48,439 bases of DNA. Origin: Bacteroidota bacterium (GTDB lineage: Bacteria > Bacteroidota > Bacteroidia > B-17B0 > Aurantibacillaceae). Under the pieces are notes generated by a model. That model saw nothing but the letters and a program-made list of their open reading frames with translations. It did no database searches and was not told the DNA's origin. The stretch lies in assembly GCA_025363015.1 (NCBI GenBank), contig JANYEQ010000080.1:1-48439 (forward strand). The letters are read 5' to 3'. Below, piece after piece: positions 8,157-18,017 of the stretch; within the stretch, counting starts at the first letter, position 1; every line of letters starts with the position of its first letter. A program made the translations under genes and the position numbers.

Positions 8157-9672
8157 AATGCCTAATGCCCGTAATAACCATGCTTAACCCGTTGGCATTA
8201 CAATAATCAATACTTTCTTTATCTTTTATAGAGCCGCCAGGCTGAATAACAGCAGTTATACCCACATTTTTAGCAATTTCTACACAATCTGGAAAAGGAA
8301 AAAATGCATCGCTGGCCATTACGGCGCCTTGTAAATCAAAACCAAAATTTTGCGCTTTTACAATGGCTTGTTTTAAAGCATCTACACGGCTGGTTTGCCC
8401 AGTACCACTGGCTAATAATTGCCCATTTTTTGCAAACACAATAGTATTTGATTTGGTATGCTTTACCAATTTATTAGCAAATAATAAATCTTTAATTTCG
8501 GTAGAAGTTGGTTGCTTTGTGGTTACAGATTTTAAATCACTTTCTACTTCTGTTTTTAAATCTTTATCTTGCTCAATAACGCCATTTAATAAGGTTCTAA
8601 ACGAGTTAGTACTAAACTGCACCTTATTTTGAATTAAAATAATTCTATTAGCTTTTGATTTTAAAAGTTGCAGGGCATCCTCATCATAAGCAGGGGCAAT
8701 TACAACTTCGCAAAATAATTTATTTATTTCGGTGGCAGTAGCTAAATCAATCGTTTTATTGCCAATTAATATTCCGCCAAATGCACTTACAGGATCGCCC
8801 AACAAGGCATCAACATAGGCTTGGTAAATGGTGTTTCTCGAGGCCACACCACAGGCATTATTATGTTTTAAAATAGCAAAAGTAGGTTCTGTAAAATCGC
8901 CCATTAAATTAACGGCAGCATCTACATCTAATAAATTATTGTACGATAATTCTTTGCCATTTAATTTGGTAAAAAGTTCGTTTAAATTGCCGTAAAATGT
9001 ACCTTTTTGATGTGGATTTTCTCCATACCTCAATACTTGGCTTTGTTGTATGCTTTGTTTAAACTGAGGAATAGCTTCGGTTATATTAAAATAATTAAAA
9101 ATAGCAGTATCGTAATGGCTTGATGTAGCAAAGGCTTTAGCGGCAAAATGTTTTCGGTCGTTAATATTTGAAGCACCATTTTTTGTTTCAAGTAACTGTA
9201 ATACATCTGCATAATCATTTCTACTCGAAACAATAATAACATCGTTAAAATTTTTAGCAGCGGCCCTTATTAATGAAATTCCACCAATGTCAATTTTTTC
9301 AATAGTATCTTGTTCTGATGCTTTAGCGGCAACTGTTTCTTCAAAAGGATATAAATCAACAATTACTAAATCAATATCGGGGATATGATGTTGTGCTTTT
9401 TCCTTTTTATCACTCTCGTTATCTCTACGATTTAAAATACCCCCAAAAATAGCGGGATGAAGAGTTTTTACACGCCCCCCAAAAATTTCGGGATAGGATG
9501 TAATATCTTCAACAGCCGTAACCGGAATATTTAATTTTTGAATAAATGCTAAAGTGCCACCAGTGCTGTATAATTTTACATTTAATGCGTGTAACTTTTT
9601 AATAATTGGCTCTAAATTATCTTTATAATATACCGAAATTAAAGCACTTTTAATAATTTTTGTATCGCTCAT
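8146..9672 (-). CDS. purH: Bifunctional AICAR transformylase / IMP cyclohydrolase
   Basis: Catalyses the last two steps of de novo purine synthesis (formylation of AICAR with 10-formyl-THF, then ring closure to IMP). The 508-residue cytoplasmic enzyme shows the N-terminal MGS-like cyclohydrolase domain (YSTGGT, EDITSYPEIFGGRVKTLHP) and the AICAR formyltransferase domain (LRYGENPHQKG, ILKHNNACGVA with the catalytic Lys-His, SDAFFPFPDCVE). Length is as expected. It is a single-gene unit, converging on the small basic protein gene and diverging from DUF423. A TATCTTTA -7-like sequence on its coding strand (9690-9697) lies about 20 bp before the ATG. Confidence 0.97.
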   Translation of the reverse strand: MSDTKIIKSALISVYYKDNLEPIIKKLHALNVKLYSTGGTLAFIQKLNIPVTAVEDITSYPEIFGGRVKTLHPAIFGGILNRRDNESDKKEKAQHHIPDIDLVIVDLYPFEETVAAKASEQDTIEKIDIGGISLIRAAAKNFNDVIIVSSRNDYADVLQLLETKNGASNINDRKHFAAKAFATSSHYDTAIFNYFNITEAIPQFKQSIQQSQVLRYGENPHQKGTFYGNLNELFTKLNGKELSYNNLLDVDAAVNLMGDFTEPTFAILKHNNACGVASRNTIYQAYVDALLGDPVSAFGGILIGNKTIDLATATEINKLFCEVVIAPAYDEDALQLLKSKANRIILIQNKVQFSTNSFRTLLNGVIEQDKDLKTEVESDLKSVTTKQPTSTEIKDLLFANKLVKHTKSNTIVFAKNGQLLASGTGQTSRVDALKQAIVKAQNFGFDLQGAVMASDAFFPFPDCVEIAKNVGITAVIQPGGSIKDKESIDYCNANGLSMVITGIRHFKH

Positions 9673-9796
9673 TTTTTTTAAATAAAGGGTAAAGATAGAT
9701 TAAGATTTAACAGTAAGCACCGTTGTTACTTTTTTGTGAATTAAATTATTGTAATTTAGTACACGTAAAAATCAAATTAATTTTAACTATCGGGTA

Positions 9797-10207
9797 ATGA
9801 TAAAAAAACTACCATTAATAGGCATATTAGGTGCAATTGGTATTGCTTTTGGTGCCTTGGGCGCACACACGTTAAAAAACAAAATCGCAACGGGTTTAAT
9901 TACCCCCGATCAAGTAAACGGTTTTGATACTGGCGTTAAATACCAAATGTATCATGTATTGGCTATGTTAGCCATTGTTGTTTTAAGTCAAACCTACGCA
10001 CAAAAATATTTAAAATGGGCGTTTAATTTATTTTTGTGGGGTATTATTTTGTTTAGTGGCTCATTATATATTTTGTGCACACGTAATTTATTTGGCGCAG
10101 AAGGATTAAGGCTTTTAGGTCCCATTACACCAATTGGCGGTATTTTATTTGTGGCAGGCTGGTTGTGTTTGGCATTTTCGATTATAAAAAAAAGTAATGA
10201 AAAGTAA
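9797..10207 (+). CDS. DUF423 family small membrane protein
   Basis: A 136-residue protein with four hydrophobic segments (about 5-22, 50-66, 75-93 and 108-128). It has the family pattern GALGAHTLKN near the N-terminus, VKYQMYHVLAML in the centre and LGPITPIGGILFVAGWLCL at the end, all typical of DUF423 (YgdD-like) inner membrane proteins of unknown function. It overlaps the following caspase-like gene by 11 bp, so the two are probably translated from one message; no functional link is known. Confidence 0.9.
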   Translation: MIKKLPLIGILGAIGIAFGALGAHTLKNKIATGLITPDQVNGFDTGVKYQMYHVLAMLAIVVLSQTYAQKYLKWAFNLFLWGIILFSGSLYILCTRNLFGAEGLRLLGPITPIGGILFVAGWLCLAFSIIKKSNEK

Positions 10208-13200
10208 ATTAATTTTGGTATTACTTATTTTATTAGCGTTTAAAAATGAGGCGCAATTAAAAGATATTAAACTTATTATACCTAAAGAAAATGGTTATAG
10301 CTACTTTGATTTTGTTCAATTTTTTCCAAATCAAAAACATTTTGCTGTGTGTAATAATGCTCTTTCTATTTACAATACCGAAACTGCTGAAGTAGTAGAT
10401 GAGTACGATTTAAATTATGGCGCAAAAAATTTAAGTATAAGTAATGATGGTAATTATATTTTAATTACTATTAATAATGAGCTATTTATATTTACGTTTA
10501 AAAATCAAAAAATAGAACTTTTTTTTAAAACAAATACTACTAATTTAATTGTAGGATTACCCAATAGCATATACTATGGCTCTTTGCCAATTAGCGGTTG
10601 TTTTTTTACAGATACGCAAAATAAAATATATGTTGGCATTGGCTCGTTTACTTTGTTATATGATATTGAAAAAAAAGTAGTTTTAAACGCGTTTGCTTTT
10701 CCGCTTACAGATTATGTTTTAAACAGTAGTTTTTATAAAAAAAAACAAGAAATAATTTTAGCTAAAACAAGCGGAACAGTTAATGCTATATACAAGCAAC
10801 AGCTCAGTAATTTAAGTAACATAACCGAAATGATAAAAAGTCCTAGCCCTTTTACTAAAATTAGAGTACGCGATTCGTTAGCACTTTGTTTTACATCTAC
10901 CAGCTATTTTATATTGAATTTAGAAACAGGCAAAGTAGTGCACGAAGTAGAAATGATGAAAAATAATTACAGTTTTTTAGATAAAGCTACGCAAACCCAA
11001 ACAAATAAACGCCCTGCTATTAGTACGCCCGATAAACAAAACTTTGATAGTGATGAATATATTTATGATATTGATTTTTTAACAGGTACTAATTTGGTAG
11101 CTTATGCTACTAATAAAGGCTTAAAATATATTGATTTAAAAACTAAAAAATTAGTAAAACAATTTAAAAATCAAGTGTTAAATATTCGTATTTCAAACGA
11201 TGGAACAAGAATGATTGCCAATACTTACTCGCCTTACAAAGCCTTAAAAGTATTTGAACCCAAGACAATGAAATTAATTTCAGAAAAACAAAGCATGGGT
11301 AATGCAATTACTGCTGCCGATGTAAGCCCCAACAAACAATGGATGTTTACCAATTCAGGCACCAGTGGTTTTATTTGGGATTTAAGAAGTTTCACAAAGC
11401 ATGTACAAATTAAAGATATTTCGGGTAGTGATACCTCGTTTATTTATGGCCTATTATTTTTAAACGATTCAGAATTAGTAGTAAACTCAGGCAAAACGTT
11501 TAATCAACTTAATTTATCTATTTATAATCTTCATAAAAAAAAGTACACAAAAATAATTAAAAAAAATGTGTACTCTTTTTTTTCGGGCTTTATTGATGGC
11601 GAATTTTATTACTCCGATTACAATACTTTAACCATTATAAATTTAAAAACGTTAGCCGAAGAAAAATACGAAGGTAAATTTTCTTATGCAGCAAGTAATC
11701 CTGAGCAAATAATAAATTTTACCAAACAACTGGTATTTATACCGCAAACTACAGGTTATGCCATAGTAAATCGTAAAACAAAAAAAACAGAATATGAAAC
11801 CAACGTATGGGCTACTACCGCAAGGGTTGTTATTAGCCCCGACAATAAATTTGTTTACACATCGGCACAAATAAAAAAGAAACAAACCATAAACGGAAAC
11901 GAAATAGAGATGGATGTGTATGCTATTGTAAAAATAGATATGACTAAAAAACAAATTGTAAACGATTATGCCGTTTCTTATTTTCCATACGATTTTAAAA
12001 TAAAACAAAATACCATTGGCATTTGGTATTTAAAACAAGATTATACAGGTGCCACTGAAAAAGAAACAATGTACTCAGAATATGATACCGAAACAGGAAA
12101 GGAAACATTTAATAAAGTTATTGCAAAAACACCCGAAGTAATTTCATCACATGTTACCAGCCAAAATGGCAAGTACATTGCACTTTATAATGTGCTTGGG
12201 AATTATTTTAAAGTGTTTAATCAAAAGGGAGATGAGGTTATTGACTTAAATGACTTAAAATTATTTGCCCCAAAATGTTTTTTTGTAGAAGAAAGTAATC
12301 GTTTAATTATTACGAGCACATTAAATGCCTTAGTAACTTTTGTTGATTTAGGAAGTAAAAAAATTATTGGGCAACTTGCCAATGCCACAAACGATAATTA
12401 TTTTTTAGTAACTACCAATTTACATTATTTAGGTTCAAAAGAATTTGTAAAAAACATAAGGTTTAAATATAAATCAGAATTATTTAGCTTCGAGCAATTT
12501 GATGCGTATCTTAATCAACCCCACAAAGTATTACGGGCCTTTGGTTGTAGCGATAGTTTATTAATTAAAGCATACGAAATTGCTTATTTAAAACGTATGC
12601 GTTTATTGGGTTTAAAGCCCGATGAAGAAATAAATTTTACTAATTTACCCACCATACAATATATAAAAATACAAGAAGAAAAACCAGGCGTTGTAAATTT
12701 TAATATTGCTGCCAACAAGGGTAAAAATAAACTTTCAAAAATGGATATTTATAATAATGGTACTTTAGTTTTAAGCGAAGATATAAAGGAGGATGAAAGC
12801 GCACATCTCGAAAAAAATAAAACTTTCGAAACATCATCAGGTATTAACCGTTTTGAGTTTAGTATAAAAGACGATAAAGGATTAGAAAGCCCAAAAATAT
12901 CGCGTATTTACAATAATACTTCAGAAATAAAACCAAACTTATTTTTAGTAGTAATTGCTAGTGAAAAATTTAAAAATAATAAATTTGATTTATCTTATGC
13001 CTTAAAAGATGCAGGAGATGTTGCCAATACAATGGCCAACTCAAAAGCATTTAATAAAATTGAAATTAAAAAATTATACAACCAATCGTTTGCGCCAGAC
13101 TCAATAAAAAATCTTAAAAACTTTTTTAGCAAAGCAACTATTAACGATGTAGTAATGGTATTTTTTGCAGGGCATGGTTATTTAGACGATGATTTTAGTT

Positions 13201-13733
13201 ATTATTTTCCGACGTATTATACCGATTTTACCGATCCTAAAATAAATTCAGTAGCCTATACTAGTTTTGAAACTTTATTTAAAAATATGAAACCCACTCG
13301 AAAATTAATGTTTATTGATGCTTGTTTTAGTGGCGAAGTAGATGAAGATGCCGTAAATGATAATCTAAATAAAACAAACCAAGATAGTACCCGAAGTATT
13401 CGTTTGGCAGGTAGTACATTTGCACAAAGCACAGCTTTAGAAATGAGTAAAACTATTTTTTCTGATTTACGACAAAACTCAGGCGCTACAATTATTTCGT
13501 CGGCCGGAGGCACAGAAGCTGCATTTGAAGGGGAAAAATGGAACAATGGATTATTTACCTACTGCTTATTAAATGGAATGAAAAGTTTTAAAGCCGATTT
13601 AAATAACGATAAAGTAATTACACTTAGCGAATTGCAAAAATTTGTTGCCGAAGAGGTAAATCGATTATCGGAAGGTAAACAAACCCCAACCTATAGAGTT
13701 GAAAATACAGTTTTAGATTATGAATTATGGTAA
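10197..13733 (+). CDS. Exported beta-propeller protein with C-terminal caspase-like (C14) protease domain
   Basis: 1178 residues. A Sec signal occupies residues 1-20 (SKLILVLLILLAFKNEAQ). Residues about 30-740 contain repeated WD40/YncE-like blades (segments such as LSISNDGNYILITI, AADVSPNKQWMFTNSG, VISPDNKFVYTSA), predicting one or two beta-propellers. An Ig-like linker follows (about 810-900). From about residue 912 comes a caspase p20-like domain with catalytic His about 992 (FFAGHGY) and Cys about 1042 (IDACFSGE). Near residue 1134 the sequence DLNNDKVITLSEL fits an EF-hand calcium loop. The likely role is an exported, possibly calcium-dependent Lys/Arg-specific protease or scaffold; target and trigger are unknown. 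It overlaps DUF423 by 11 bp and is followed by radC. Confidence 0.85.
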   Translation: MKSKLILVLLILLAFKNEAQLKDIKLIIPKENGYSYFDFVQFFPNQKHFAVCNNALSIYNTETAEVVDEYDLNYGAKNLSISNDGNYILITINNELFIFTFKNQKIELFFKTNTTNLIVGLPNSIYYGSLPISGCFFTDTQNKIYVGIGSFTLLYDIEKKVVLNAFAFPLTDYVLNSSFYKKKQEIILAKTSGTVNAIYKQQLSNLSNITEMIKSPSPFTKIRVRDSLALCFTSTSYFILNLETGKVVHEVEMMKNNYSFLDKATQTQTNKRPAISTPDKQNFDSDEYIYDIDFLTGTNLVAYATNKGLKYIDLKTKKLVKQFKNQVLNIRISNDGTRMIANTYSPYKALKVFEPKTMKLISEKQSMGNAITAADVSPNKQWMFTNSGTSGFIWDLRSFTKHVQIKDISGSDTSFIYGLLFLNDSELVVNSGKTFNQLNLSIYNLHKKKYTKIIKKNVYSFFSGFIDGEFYYSDYNTLTIINLKTLAEEKYEGKFSYAASNPEQIINFTKQLVFIPQTTGYAIVNRKTKKTEYETNVWATTARVVISPDNKFVYTSAQIKKKQTINGNEIEMDVYAIVKIDMTKKQIVNDYAVSYFPYDFKIKQNTIGIWYLKQDYTGATEKETMYSEYDTETGKETFNKVIAKTPEVISSHVTSQNGKYIALYNVLGNYFKVFNQKGDEVIDLNDLKLFAPKCFFVEESNRLIITSTLNALVTFVDLGSKKIIGQLANATNDNYFLVTTNLHYLGSKEFVKNIRFKYKSELFSFEQFDAYLNQPHKVLRAFGCSDSLLIKAYEIAYLKRMRLLGLKPDEEINFTNLPTIQYIKIQEEKPGVVNFNIAANKGKNKLSKMDIYNNGTLVLSEDIKEDESAHLEKNKTFETSSGINRFEFSIKDDKGLESPKISRIYNNTSEIKPNLFLVVIASEKFKNNKFDLSYALKDAGDVANTMANSKAFNKIEIKKLYNQSFAPDSIKNLKNFFSKATINDVVMVFFAGHGYLDDDFSYYFPTYYTDFTDPKINSVAYTSFETLFKNMKPTRKLMFIDACFSGEVDEDAVNDNLNKTNQDSTRSIRLAGSTFAQSTALEMSKTIFSDLRQNSGATIISSAGGTEAAFEGEKWNNGLFTYCLLNGMKSFKADLNNDKVITLSELQKFVAEEVNRLSEGKQTPTYRVENTVLDYELW

Positions 13734-13758
13734 TTTTATACATTAAATGGTTTATATA

Positions 13759-14457
13759 ATGAGCGAAGAAACAACACACTTATCAATAAAAGATTTGGCT
13801 GAAGACGATAGGCCACGCGAAAAATTATTGACGCTTGGTAAACAAAACTTAAGTGATGCCGAATTGTTAGCTATTATTTTAGGTTCTGGTAACAAAACCC
13901 AAACAGCAGTGCAATTAGCACAATACATGCTTTCGCAAAATAAATACAACATTAATCAATTAGCAAAATTAAGTATAAACGAATTAAAAAAATTTAAAGG
14001 GGTGGGCCCTGTTAAAGCTATAAATATTGCTGCTGCTTTTGAATTGGGACGAAGACGAAATGATTTTGATGCCGATGAAAAAATTAGTATTAAATCTAGT
14101 CAGGATGCTTACAATATTTTTAAAGTACGTTTAAGTGACTTGCCTCACGAAGAATTTTGGATACTTTTATTAAATATCCGTAGTCAAATAATAAAACAAG
14201 AATTTATAAGTAAAGGTGGCATTTCAGGAACGGTAGTAGATATAAGATTAATTTGTAAATCAGTAATAGAAAATAGCGCTTCATCAGTAATAATTGCGCA
14301 CAATCACCCCAGTGGTAGTTTGTTGCCAAGTGCTGCGGATAAAGACATTACACAAAAACTGAAAAATGCTTTATTACAATTTGATGTTAAACTAACTGAC
14401 CATTTAATAATAGGTAATGGTAATTTTTATAGCTTTGCTGATGACGGTATTTTGTAA
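13759..14457 (+). CDS. radC: RadC family JAMM-domain protein
   Basis: A 232-residue protein if started at the second in-frame ATG (13759), which gives the usual N-terminus (MSEETTHLSIKDLAEDDRPREKLL). The first ATG at 13747 would add four residues unlike the family. N-terminal half: UPF0758/helix-hairpin-helix region (LSDAELLAIILGSG, KFKGVGPVKAINIAAAFELGRR). C-terminal half: MPN/JAB fold with the intact metal motif HNHPSGSLLPSAAD plus the upstream Glu (KQEFISKGGISG). RadC proteins were named for DNA repair, but the role is unsettled; metalloprotease activity is inferred from the motif. It lies 25 bp behind the caspase-like gene and could be in the same transcript. Confidence 0.93.
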   Translation: MSEETTHLSIKDLAEDDRPREKLLTLGKQNLSDAELLAIILGSGNKTQTAVQLAQYMLSQNKYNINQLAKLSINELKKFKGVGPVKAINIAAAFELGRRRNDFDADEKISIKSSQDAYNIFKVRLSDLPHEEFWILLLNIRSQIIKQEFISKGGISGTVVDIRLICKSVIENSASSVIIAHNHPSGSLLPSAADKDITQKLKNALLQFDVKLTDHLIIGNGNFYSFADDGIL

Positions 14458-14587
14458 TAATTTATCGTACTATATTCTAAAAAACTCCATTGTAAATGGA
14501 TATTTAATTAATTAAATCTGCAAGTAGATGAACCTTTTAATTTGATTAAATAATTACTTTTTTACTAAAGTAATAAAATTTATTCCT

Positions 14588-15382
14588 ATGAAATCCTTTT
14601 TACTATTGTCTTTTCTATTTATTTCATTTTTTTTCACAAAAAAATAATGAACTTAAAAAAACCTTGTGGTAGTCAAGCTCCAAGTATCGAATGGAATAAT
14701 TGGTTTAATAAGCAAGTGGAAGAATTTAAAAAAACACAACAAGCGAAGAAAGATTAAACATAAACTATATAATTCCTGTGGTTTTTAATATTATTCATGG
14801 TGGGCAGAGTATTGGTAACTTTCCTTACATTTCTCAAGCGCAAGTAATTCCCAAATAAAAATTTTAAACGATGATTTTGCAGGTGTAGGATTAAACGCAT
14901 CAAATATTTCAAGTACAAATTTCCCACCAACCTTAATCGCTAATTGTAATGTAAATTTTTGTTTGGCATATAAAAACACATCGGGTGTAACTTTAGCTGA
15001 GCTTGGAATAGATAGAATTAATTATGTTTCCAATGGTTGGAGTAATCCGACAACATTTACAACGTCGACTAATTTTAGAAATTATACAGAGATGGTAGTA
15101 AAAGTTAATACAATTTGCGATCCTACACGTTATTTAAATATTTGGATAACGGATGTGAATCCCTCTGTTGGTTTATTGGGTTATACTACATTTCCTTTAG
15201 GCACCTCACTCAATGAAATACCCGGCGGATCAACCGGAACCAACACAACTGATGGTGAATGGTGTTTGACAAAATCAATTGGAGATGTTGGAACTTTATT
15301 TCCACCTTTCGATTATGGCAGAACCGCTACGCACGAGTTAGGTCATTGGCTTGGATTGAGATATTTATTAAACGAGTGGTGA
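14588..15382 (+). pseudogene. Decayed secreted zinc metalloprotease of the M43 (cytophagalysin/pappalysin) type
   Basis: Reading across frames reconstructs one protein. A signal peptide MKSFLLLSFLFISFFF starts at 14588. A frame change leads to CGSQAPSIEWNNWFNKQVEEF and a stop at 14755. Another leads to INYIIPVVFNIIHGG..ISQAQV. A further one-base loss near 14847 leads to SQIKILNDDF and then an open stretch to 15382 ending in the zinc motif HELGHWLGLR. The third zinc ligand expected next (HExxHxxGxxH) reads Tyr, and the frame stops five codons later. The C-terminal half and any T9SS sorting domain are missing. At least three frameshifts plus truncation make this non-functional. The remaining DNA between radC and 14588 (14458-14587) shows no gene. 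Confidence 0.8.
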
Positions 15383-15398
15383 TAATAAATAAATACTT

Positions 15399-16202
15399 TT
15401 AATACGGATTTTGGTTTCTAATTAATTTTGAAAATAATTTTGGAAAAAAACGTTTTATTTTAACCATTAAAATTTCTTTTCCACCTACAAAAATTTCTTC
15501 TTTGTTATTTACAATGCCTTGTATAATTTGTTTTGCACATTCTTCTGCAGGCATAGCATTTTCGTGACTTTTATCCATTTTATTATGAGCTAATCCAGCA
15601 GCTGTTATTGCATTAAATGAAACATTAGTTTTTATTTTACCTGGGCAAACAATTAATGTTTTAATGCCAAGGCTTTCGGTTTCTAATCGTAACGACTCAA
15701 AAAAACCATGTAAAGCATGTTTTGCTGCACTGTAGCTTGAGCGCAAATAAAACCCAAATTTACCTGCAATACTGCTAATCACAACCACCTGTCCGCTTTT
15801 TTGTCGTTTCATATAAGGCAGTACTGCTTTTGTTAAATTAACATACGAAAAATAATTTACTTCCATTAATTGCCTATCAATCTCAGCAGTTGTTTGCATG
15901 GCTTCGCCTCTTTGGCTGTATCCTCCGTTATTTATTAAAATATCTATTCTTCCAAATTTGTTTATTATTTGTGCCGCTAAAGCACTTGCATTAGTTGTAT
16001 TGTTTAAGTCAAATGGTAAAAGCATTATATCCAAACTGGTTAATTTTGTTAGTTGTGCCACTCGTTGTAATTCATCTTCTCTACGAGCAGATAAAATTAA
16101 ACGCGCTTCTTTTTTTGCAAACTCAATAGCTAATGCCTCGCCAATGCCTGATGAAGCGCCTGTTATCCAAATTACTTTATCCTTAAATGCTTTAGCGTTC
16201 AT
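15399..16202 (-). CDS. Short-chain dehydrogenase/reductase (SDR)
   Basis: A 267-residue classical SDR with the cofactor motif TGASSGIG (residues about 14-21), NNGGYS, the catalytic Ser (VVISSIAGKFG) and Tyr-Lys pair (YSAAKHAL), and the post-catalytic CPGKIKTNVS turn. The SARRE stretch after beta-2 suggests NADP(H) preference. The substrate cannot be inferred; close relatives of this type (DltE/YqjQ-like, DHRS7-like) are often membrane-associated. It is the last gene of a minus-strand unit: its ATG is one base from the stop of the glycosyltransferase upstream, so co-translation is likely. Its 3' end abuts the broken M43 protease. Confidence 0.9.
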   Translation of the reverse strand: MNAKAFKDKVIWITGASSGIGEALAIEFAKKEARLILSARREDELQRVAQLTKLTSLDIMLLPFDLNNTTNASALAAQIINKFGRIDILINNGGYSQRGEAMQTTAEIDRQLMEVNYFSYVNLTKAVLPYMKRQKSGQVVVISSIAGKFGFYLRSSYSAAKHALHGFFESLRLETESLGIKTLIVCPGKIKTNVSFNAITAAGLAHNKMDKSHENAMPAEECAKQIIQGIVNNKEEIFVGGKEILMVKIKRFFPKLFSKLIRNQNPY

Positions 16203-16203
16203 T

Positions 16204-17259
16204 TTATTTTTTTATAAATAAATTTAAATAGTGTTGTGTAATATAATTTACCGTGTGAAACGTGTTTACGTACTCTTTTGCTTTTTGGGTATTTCGTTTT
16301 ACTTTTTCAGGATTTGATAATAACTCATTTATACAATTTGCTAATTGTTGTGGGTTTTGTTTCTCGCAAATCTCAGCTCTACCATCTTTAACTATGTCTA
16401 TTAAGCCCCCAGCTGTTGTAGAAGCAACGGGCACTCCATATAAAAAGGCATCTAGCACGCTACTCCCTAAACCTTCTTCTTTCGAACTCATTACAAATAC
16501 ATCTAATATTGTAAAAAAGTCTTCGGCAGTGTTATAAAAGCCCATTACTTTATAACATTCTTCTAAATTATAATCTTTAATTTTTTGTTGTATAGCAGGT
16601 TGCAACTCGCCATCTCCAAAATGTAAAAAAGTAAAATCTTGTCGTTTTTCTGATAAAATTTTAATGGCTTCAAGCATATTAAATGGGTCTTTATGATCAA
16701 CAAATGCAGCTAAAGTGCCTATTATTTTTTTAGTTGATGAAATGTTTTTCTCTTTTAAAACAGCTAAAGCCCTCTCGCGATTTAATTTTTTTTCGATAGC
16801 AATATCTGAAATTACAGTCACATTTTTTATTCCAAATTTTTCAATAATTTTTTTTATGGCTGTACTAACTCCAGTTACATAATTTGTATAAGAATATTTT
16901 AATTTCGTTAAAAATCCTTTAGGTACAAAATCAACACGTCTACTAAAAACAATTGGGGTTTTGTGAAACCATTTTGTAAATACGCAATAGGTTAATATAT
17001 GAGAGGTTTGTGCATGTAAAAATGTATAACCTCTACATTTTAAAAGTAAAAATACAATTACCGAAAAAGTAGTATTATACGAATATGTTTTAAAATTTAA
17101 TGCTTTTGCTTTTTTCTCTAATTCAAAACCTTTTACGCAAATCAATTCTACTTCGTAGCCAGCATCTCTAAAACCTATCATATTGTATAGTGTTTGCCTT
17201 TCGCCACCACGCCAGGTTTTTTCAAAGTTTAATTGCAATATCTTTTGTTGCTTAACCAA
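16204..17259 (-). CDS. Glycosyltransferase family 4 (GT-B fold)
   Basis: 351 residues. The N-terminal half begins LQLNFEKTWRGGERQTLYN, the nucleotide-sugar transferase opening with the glycine-rich loop. The C-terminal half has GTLAAFVDHKDP, FLHFGDGELQP, the MGFYNTAEDF segment and the donor-binding region SSKEEGLGSSVLDAFLYGVPV (an E-x7-E-like motif in which the second acid is Asp). It probably adds a sugar to LPS core or another envelope glycan on the cytoplasmic face. It lies 2 bp after the GT2 gene and 1 bp before the SDR gene: a tight three-gene operon. Confidence 0.9.
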   Translation of the reverse strand: MVKQQKILQLNFEKTWRGGERQTLYNMIGFRDAGYEVELICVKGFELEKKAKALNFKTYSYNTTFSVIVFLLLKCRGYTFLHAQTSHILTYCVFTKWFHKTPIVFSRRVDFVPKGFLTKLKYSYTNYVTGVSTAIKKIIEKFGIKNVTVISDIAIEKKLNRERALAVLKEKNISSTKKIIGTLAAFVDHKDPFNMLEAIKILSEKRQDFTFLHFGDGELQPAIQQKIKDYNLEECYKVMGFYNTAEDFFTILDVFVMSSKEEGLGSSVLDAFLYGVPVASTTAGGLIDIVKDGRAEICEKQNPQQLANCINELLSNPEKVKRNTQKAKEYVNTFHTVNYITQHYLNLFIKK

Positions 17260-17261
17260 AT

Positions 17262-18017
17262 TTATTTTTTATAAAGTATTCGTAATTTTTTATATTTTAA
17301 ATAAGTGGCATAAGCCGAAATTTTTGAGATTAAAAATCCAGTTTTGCCATCTAAAAAGCCCCTATTTACAAAATAATGACTAATAAATGAGGCAATGGGG
17401 TTTACAATTAATTTATAAAATGGAGCCTTATTATTTTTTTCAAAATATGCTTTTGAAGAAATATCTGTAAAGTAATTAACTTGTTTATAATGCTGTTGTA
17501 CAGAATTAAAACTATAATGTAAAATATCACCTTTTATATGTTCAGTATTTTTATCGCCCTTAAATAACTCATATTTGTCATGGGGGTTTGTACCTGTCCA
17601 CTGCCCTTTTGTACTATCCCATAAACGCAATTTAGTATCCGGGTACCAGCCACAATGTTTTACCCAATGCCCACAATAATTAGTTAAACGGTTCATGTAA
17701 TAACCATCTTTTAAAAAGTTGCATTTTATAAATTTTATAGATTTTATAAGTGTATCATCTAAAGCCTCATCGGCATCTAACGATAGTATGTGCTTATTTT
17801 TTGCATACGTAATGGCTCTATTTTTTTGTTCAATATGCCCATCAAATTTGTTTTGAAAAAACTGAACGGCATGTTTTTCGCATATTGCTTGGGTTTTATC
17901 GGTACTAAAGGAATCTAATACTATAATTTCATCAGCAATTTCTTTTACCGAAAGTAAACAACGTTCAATATTATGTTCTTCGTTAAAAGTTATTATTACA
18001 ACTGATAATTTTATCAC
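17262..18017 (-). CDS. Glycosyltransferase family 2 (WaaE/KdtX-like)
   Basis: 251 residues, GT-A fold. The opening SVVIITFNEEHNIERCL, the IVLDSFSTDKT segment and the DxD metal site (LSLDADEAL, near residue 90) are those of the LPS core beta-glucosyltransferase WaaE/KdtX group, as are the LRLWDSTKGQWTG and HDKYEL segments later. C-terminal hydrophobic helices (about 205-240) suggest membrane contact. First gene of the GT2-GT4-SDR operon. Its start is 33 bp from the divergent GT-C/TPR gene, so the two share a compact regulatory region. Confidence 0.88.
   Translation of the reverse strand: MIKLSVVIITFNEEHNIERCLLSVKEIADEIIVLDSFSTDKTQAICEKHAVQFFQNKFDGHIEQKNRAITYAKNKHILSLDADEALDDTLIKSIKFIKCNFLKDGYYMNRLTNYCGHWVKHCGWYPDTKLRLWDSTKGQWTGTNPHDKYELFKGDKNTEHIKGDILHYSFNSVQQHYKQVNYFTDISSKAYFEKNNKAPFYKLIVNPIASFISHYFVNRGFLDGKTGFLISKISAYATYLKYKKLRILYKK

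Noticed and set aside
13747-13758. Four-residue N-terminal extension of RadC
   Set aside because: The family normally begins at the second Met (13759).
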